This document shows, in pieces, positions 7,166 through 8,585 of a DNA stretch of 8,585 bases. A program made the translations under genes and the position numbers. This DNA comes from Victivallales bacterium (GTDB lineage Bacteria; Verrucomicrobiota; Lentisphaeria; Victivallales; SZUA-371). Under the pieces are notes generated by a model that had not been told where the DNA came from, did no database searches, and worked only from the letters and a program-made list of their open reading frames with translations. The DNA lies in the NCBI GenBank assembly GCA_028691155.1, contig JAQUZV010000078.1:1-8585 (forward strand), given 5' to 3'. The first letter of the stretch is position 1, and each line of letters opens with the position of its first letter.

Positions 7166-7813
7166 TTATTGTGCCGGATTCTCTTTGATGATGTCGCCGA
7201 TGCTTTTGACGTCCTTGTCCGCCGGAGCGGTCGAGGGGGTTTTACCGGCATAGCCGCGATTAAGCTCTTCGATGATGCTGTCGGTGATGTCGATGGCGGG
7301 GTTGCTGAAAATGACCACCGGCAAATTATTGATGGCATTGCCGGACTTGTCCAGAATCAACGCATAGCCGGTCAGGGTGGCGCGTTTATTGATGGCGTCG
7401 CGAATTTCCTTGAGGAGGGAATCGCGCATTTCATTGCGTTCCTGATTGAGCTGTTTATATTTGGCCTTGTTGTACTGGGTTAGTTCGGCTTCCTTTTCCT
7501 TGAGCTGACGGTATTTTTCCTGGGCCTGGAGGCGTTTGCTTTCCTGTTCGGTCCGGCTGAGGGCGATGTTCTGCGACTCGTCGCGCAAGGTATTGAATTC
7601 TTCCGTCAGTTTCCGGCGCGATTCATCGAGTTTCTGGGCATAAGCCTTGAACACCTCGGCCTGTTTTTTTAAATTGGCGGCGGAAATTTTGGTTTTGTAG
7701 TAGCTGTCGAACACCTTCCCCATGTCGACGACGGCGATTTTGGGATCGGCGGCAACGACGCGCACGGTGAGGAGCAGGGCGGCGACGGTCAGGATGATTC
7801 TTCCGGCTTTCAT
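7166..7813 (-). CDS. skp: Skp/OmpH-family periplasmic chaperone
   Basis: A 215-residue secreted chaperone expected to hold unfolded outer-membrane proteins in the periplasm on their way to the BAM complex. It has a Sec signal peptide (MKAGRIILTVAALLLTVRVV, with cleavage likely after Ala21 or Ala22). The OmpH beta-strand IAVVDMGKVFDSYYKT follows at 26-41. Long charged helices at about 45-135 are coiled-coil tentacles rich in Lys, Glu and Gln. The second part of the core, YALILDKSGNAINNLPVVIFS, is at 150-170. It is longer than E. coli Skp (161): the helices are extended, and a Pro/Thr/Asp-containing tail covers 190-215. The start codon overlaps the stop of the regulator gene upstream (ATGA), with AGG nine bases before it. 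An skp gene next to lpxD is a common order in Gram-negative bacteria, which supports the call. Confidence 0.9.
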   Translation of the reverse strand: MKAGRIILTVAALLLTVRVVAADPKIAVVDMGKVFDSYYKTKISAANLKKQAEVFKAYAQKLDESRRKLTEEFNTLRDESQNIALSRTEQESKRLQAQEKYRQLKEKEAELTQYNKAKYKQLNQERNEMRDSLLKEIRDAINKRATLTGYALILDKSGNAINNLPVVIFSNPAIDITDSIIEELNRGYAGKTPSTAPADKDVKSIGDIIKENPAQ

Positions 7814-8211
7814 TGAACTTTACCTGCTTCTTCGTTACGTTTTTTCAGATTTTCGCGGGCGATTTCCACAATTTCGATCAACTTGCGCTCCTGTTGTTCG
7901 TCGGTGAGTTCGGCGAAAGCATCGAGCAGAATTTTTCCATTCGAAGAAATATCCGTCATATCCAGAGTCTTTTTGAATTCTTCCATACGCTGCCTGTTGT
8001 GATGGTCTTTATTGTTCAGGAACGGCAACAACACCGGCTGAATCTTGGCCCAGGTGTCGTCGTTGATGGTATGTGTTTTCCGGGTCAGGTATTTGGTAAC
8101 GGTGTTGATACTGACATTGGCCCGTTGGGCAAAGGCGTTCTTCGAGCCGATGTGTTCCACCCCTTTTTGCATTGCTTTGAGAATTTCGTCCGTGACTTTC
8201 ATTTTTTCCAT
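7810..8211 (-). CDS. Small helix-turn-helix DNA-binding protein coupled to skp
   Basis: A 133-residue probable transcription regulator. Residues 5-65 look like a lambda-repressor/XRE-type domain: GSKNAFAQRANVSINTVTKYLTRKTHTI at 22-49 has the spacing of a helix-turn-helix (about 24-42), and DDTWAKIQPVLLPFL follows as the closing helix. A polar linker (66-90) leads to a charged C-terminal helix, LTDEQQERKLIEIVEIARENLKKR at 102-125, probably for dimerisation. No catalytic, metal-binding or membrane segment is seen. Its stop overlaps the skp ATG by four bases, so the two are translated together. The coding DNA is less GC-rich than its neighbours (35-55% in the three 60-base lines I counted), a weak hint of separate origin. 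Start chosen: ATG 8211, with AGGTGAT directly upstream; ATG 8202 and TTG 8235 are alternatives. It is not a family I can name precisely. Autoregulation through the upstream repeats is inferred. Confidence 0.75.
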   Translation of the reverse strand: MEKMKVTDEILKAMQKGVEHIGSKNAFAQRANVSINTVTKYLTRKTHTINDDTWAKIQPVLLPFLNNKDHHNRQRMEEFKKTLDMTDISSNGKILLDAFAELTDEQQERKLIEIVEIARENLKKRNEEAGKVQ

Positions 8212-8218
8212 ATCACCT
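8212..8218 (-). promoter_or_regulatory. Shine-Dalgarno AGGTGAT directly before the regulator start
   Basis: AGGTGAT matches the 3' half of the full Shine-Dalgarno consensus and abuts the ATG at 8211, an unusually short spacing. For the next in-frame ATG, at 8202, the spacing would be rather long. It favours one of these two starts over the TTG at 8235, which lies inside the tandem repeat. Confidence 0.5.
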
Positions 8219-8227
8219 GTGAATGTT

Positions 8228-8269
8228 GCGGTCAAGCATCATAATCTAGCGGTCAAGCATCATAATCTA
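8228..8269. repeat. Perfect 21-bp tandem direct repeat upstream of the regulator gene
   Basis: Bases 8228-8248 are repeated exactly at 8249-8269, with no gap. Read on the minus strand, each unit begins TAGATTATGATG and ends CTTGACCGC. Each unit contains a -10-like TATGAT (8243-8238 and 8264-8259) and a -35-like TTGACC, but these are not spaced as a standard promoter. The array lies between the tsaC stop and the regulator's start. A period of 21 bp is two helical turns, so two bound proteins would sit on the same face of the DNA. It could be an operator, or simply a recent duplication. Confidence 0.9.
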
Positions 8270-8296
8270 CTTGAAAACCCCGATTACACAAGCCGG

Positions 8297-8585
8297 TTAT
8301 TCGTCGAGCAGGCATTTTACCGCGGCGGCGGAAATCGGTCCTTCTCGCAGTATGCGCCAACTCTTTCCGGATAAATCGATGACGGTCGATGCCCGGGCCG
8401 CCGCCGGCAGCGGTCCGGCATCCACCACCGCGTCGGGCGTTCCTGACAGCTCGGCCAGGGCCTGGGTCACAGTTTGGGCATTGGGGCGGCCGGAGCGGTT
8501 GGCGCTGGTGGACGCCAACGGAAAGTCAAGTTGTCGGAGCAGACGGAGAATCAGCGGATGATCGGGGATGCGGAATCCCACGGTG
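8297..8585 (-). CDS. L-threonylcarbamoyladenylate synthase (TsaC/Sua5/YrdC family), C-terminal part; enters from the right edge
   Basis: The last 95 complete codons plus the stop of a minus-strand gene whose start lies beyond 8585. The enzyme makes L-threonylcarbamoyl-AMP from threonine, bicarbonate and ATP, the first step of t6A37 modification in ANN-decoding tRNAs. Visible family motifs are TVGFRIPDHPLILRLLRQL at the left of the fragment, the nucleotide-binding STSANRSGRPN, a DAGPLPAAARASTVIDLSG block equivalent to the usual GGP...STVVDL segment, and ILREGPIS near the end. The protein ends soon after, at LLDE, so there is no C-terminal Sua5 domain: it is of the short TsaC/YrdC type. The GTG at 8581 is an internal Val, not the start, because the family motif continues upstream of it. 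The gap to the regulator gene is 85 bases and no clear terminator is seen in it, so read-through into the regulator-skp-lpxD genes is possible. Confidence 0.88.
   Translation of the reverse strand, partial: TVGFRIPDHPLILRLLRQLDFPLASTSANRSGRPNAQTVTQALAELSGTPDAVVDAGPLPAAARASTVIDLSGKSWRILREGPISAAAVKCLLDE

Noticed and set aside
8212..8235. TTG at 8235 as the start of the HTH regulator
   Set aside because: This TTG is part of the duplicated 21-bp unit, and AGGTGAT lies downstream of it just before ATG 8211. The eight extra residues do not look like part of the fold.
8270..8296. Possible terminator for the tsaC-like gene (CCGG...CGGGG followed by TTTT on the minus strand)
   Set aside because: Only three or four base pairs can form around a long loop, too weak to call an intrinsic terminator.

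Overview
The window reads as a GC-rich chromosomal segment of a Gram-negative (diderm) bacterium: it encodes a lipid A enzyme (LpxD), a periplasmic chaperone for outer-membrane proteins (Skp/OmpH) and a periplasmic adaptor of an export system. Several genes have recognisable Shine-Dalgarno sequences. The gene set and style would fit the PVC group (for example Lentisphaerota), but that placement is an impression, not a demonstration. All 8585 bases are accounted for by eight genes plus short intergenic regions. No RNA gene, insertion sequence, CRISPR array or prophage was seen.

Layout. (1) 1-2164, minus strand: the first 721 codons of a very large protein of the Maf/DUF115 (MptE-like, PF01973) family. 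It runs off the left edge and appears to begin a second Maf-like module before it does. (2) 2165-2328: a 164-base divergent promoter region, with a near-consensus promoter reading right and a perfect -10 box reading left, almost on top of the Maf start codon. (3) 2329-5981, plus strand: a compact four-gene cassette of TetR/CecR-type repressor, YbhG-like lipoprotein adaptor, ABC ATPase and ABC-2 permease. The last three genes are joined by tight junctions, two of them ATGA overlaps. It resembles a slimmed-down E. coli cecR-ybhGFSR locus with one permease instead of two. (4) 5982-6094: a convergent intergenic region holding a strong intrinsic terminator for the minus-strand genes. (5) 6095-8211, minus strand: a small helix-turn-helix regulator, skp and lpxD in that transcription order; regulator and skp overlap by four bases. 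(6) 8212-8296: the regulator's leader, with a perfect 21-bp tandem duplication directly upstream of its start. (7) 8297-8585, minus strand: the C-terminal end of an L-threonylcarbamoyladenylate synthase (TsaC/Sua5/YrdC family) that enters from the right edge.

How they work together. The export cassette looks self-contained: the repressor probably controls its own promoter and so the pump, while the adaptor, ATPase and permease form an inner-membrane/periplasm exporter that would need an outer-membrane channel encoded elsewhere. The skp-lpxD pair serves outer-membrane biogenesis. Its usual partners (bamA, fabZ, lpxA) are absent here, and a transcription factor occupies the upstream position. 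The most interesting points are that coupling of a DNA-binding protein to envelope genes, the 21-bp operator-like repeats before it, and the apparent tandem architecture of the Maf protein. No wholly new system is evident; these are modest, checkable leads.
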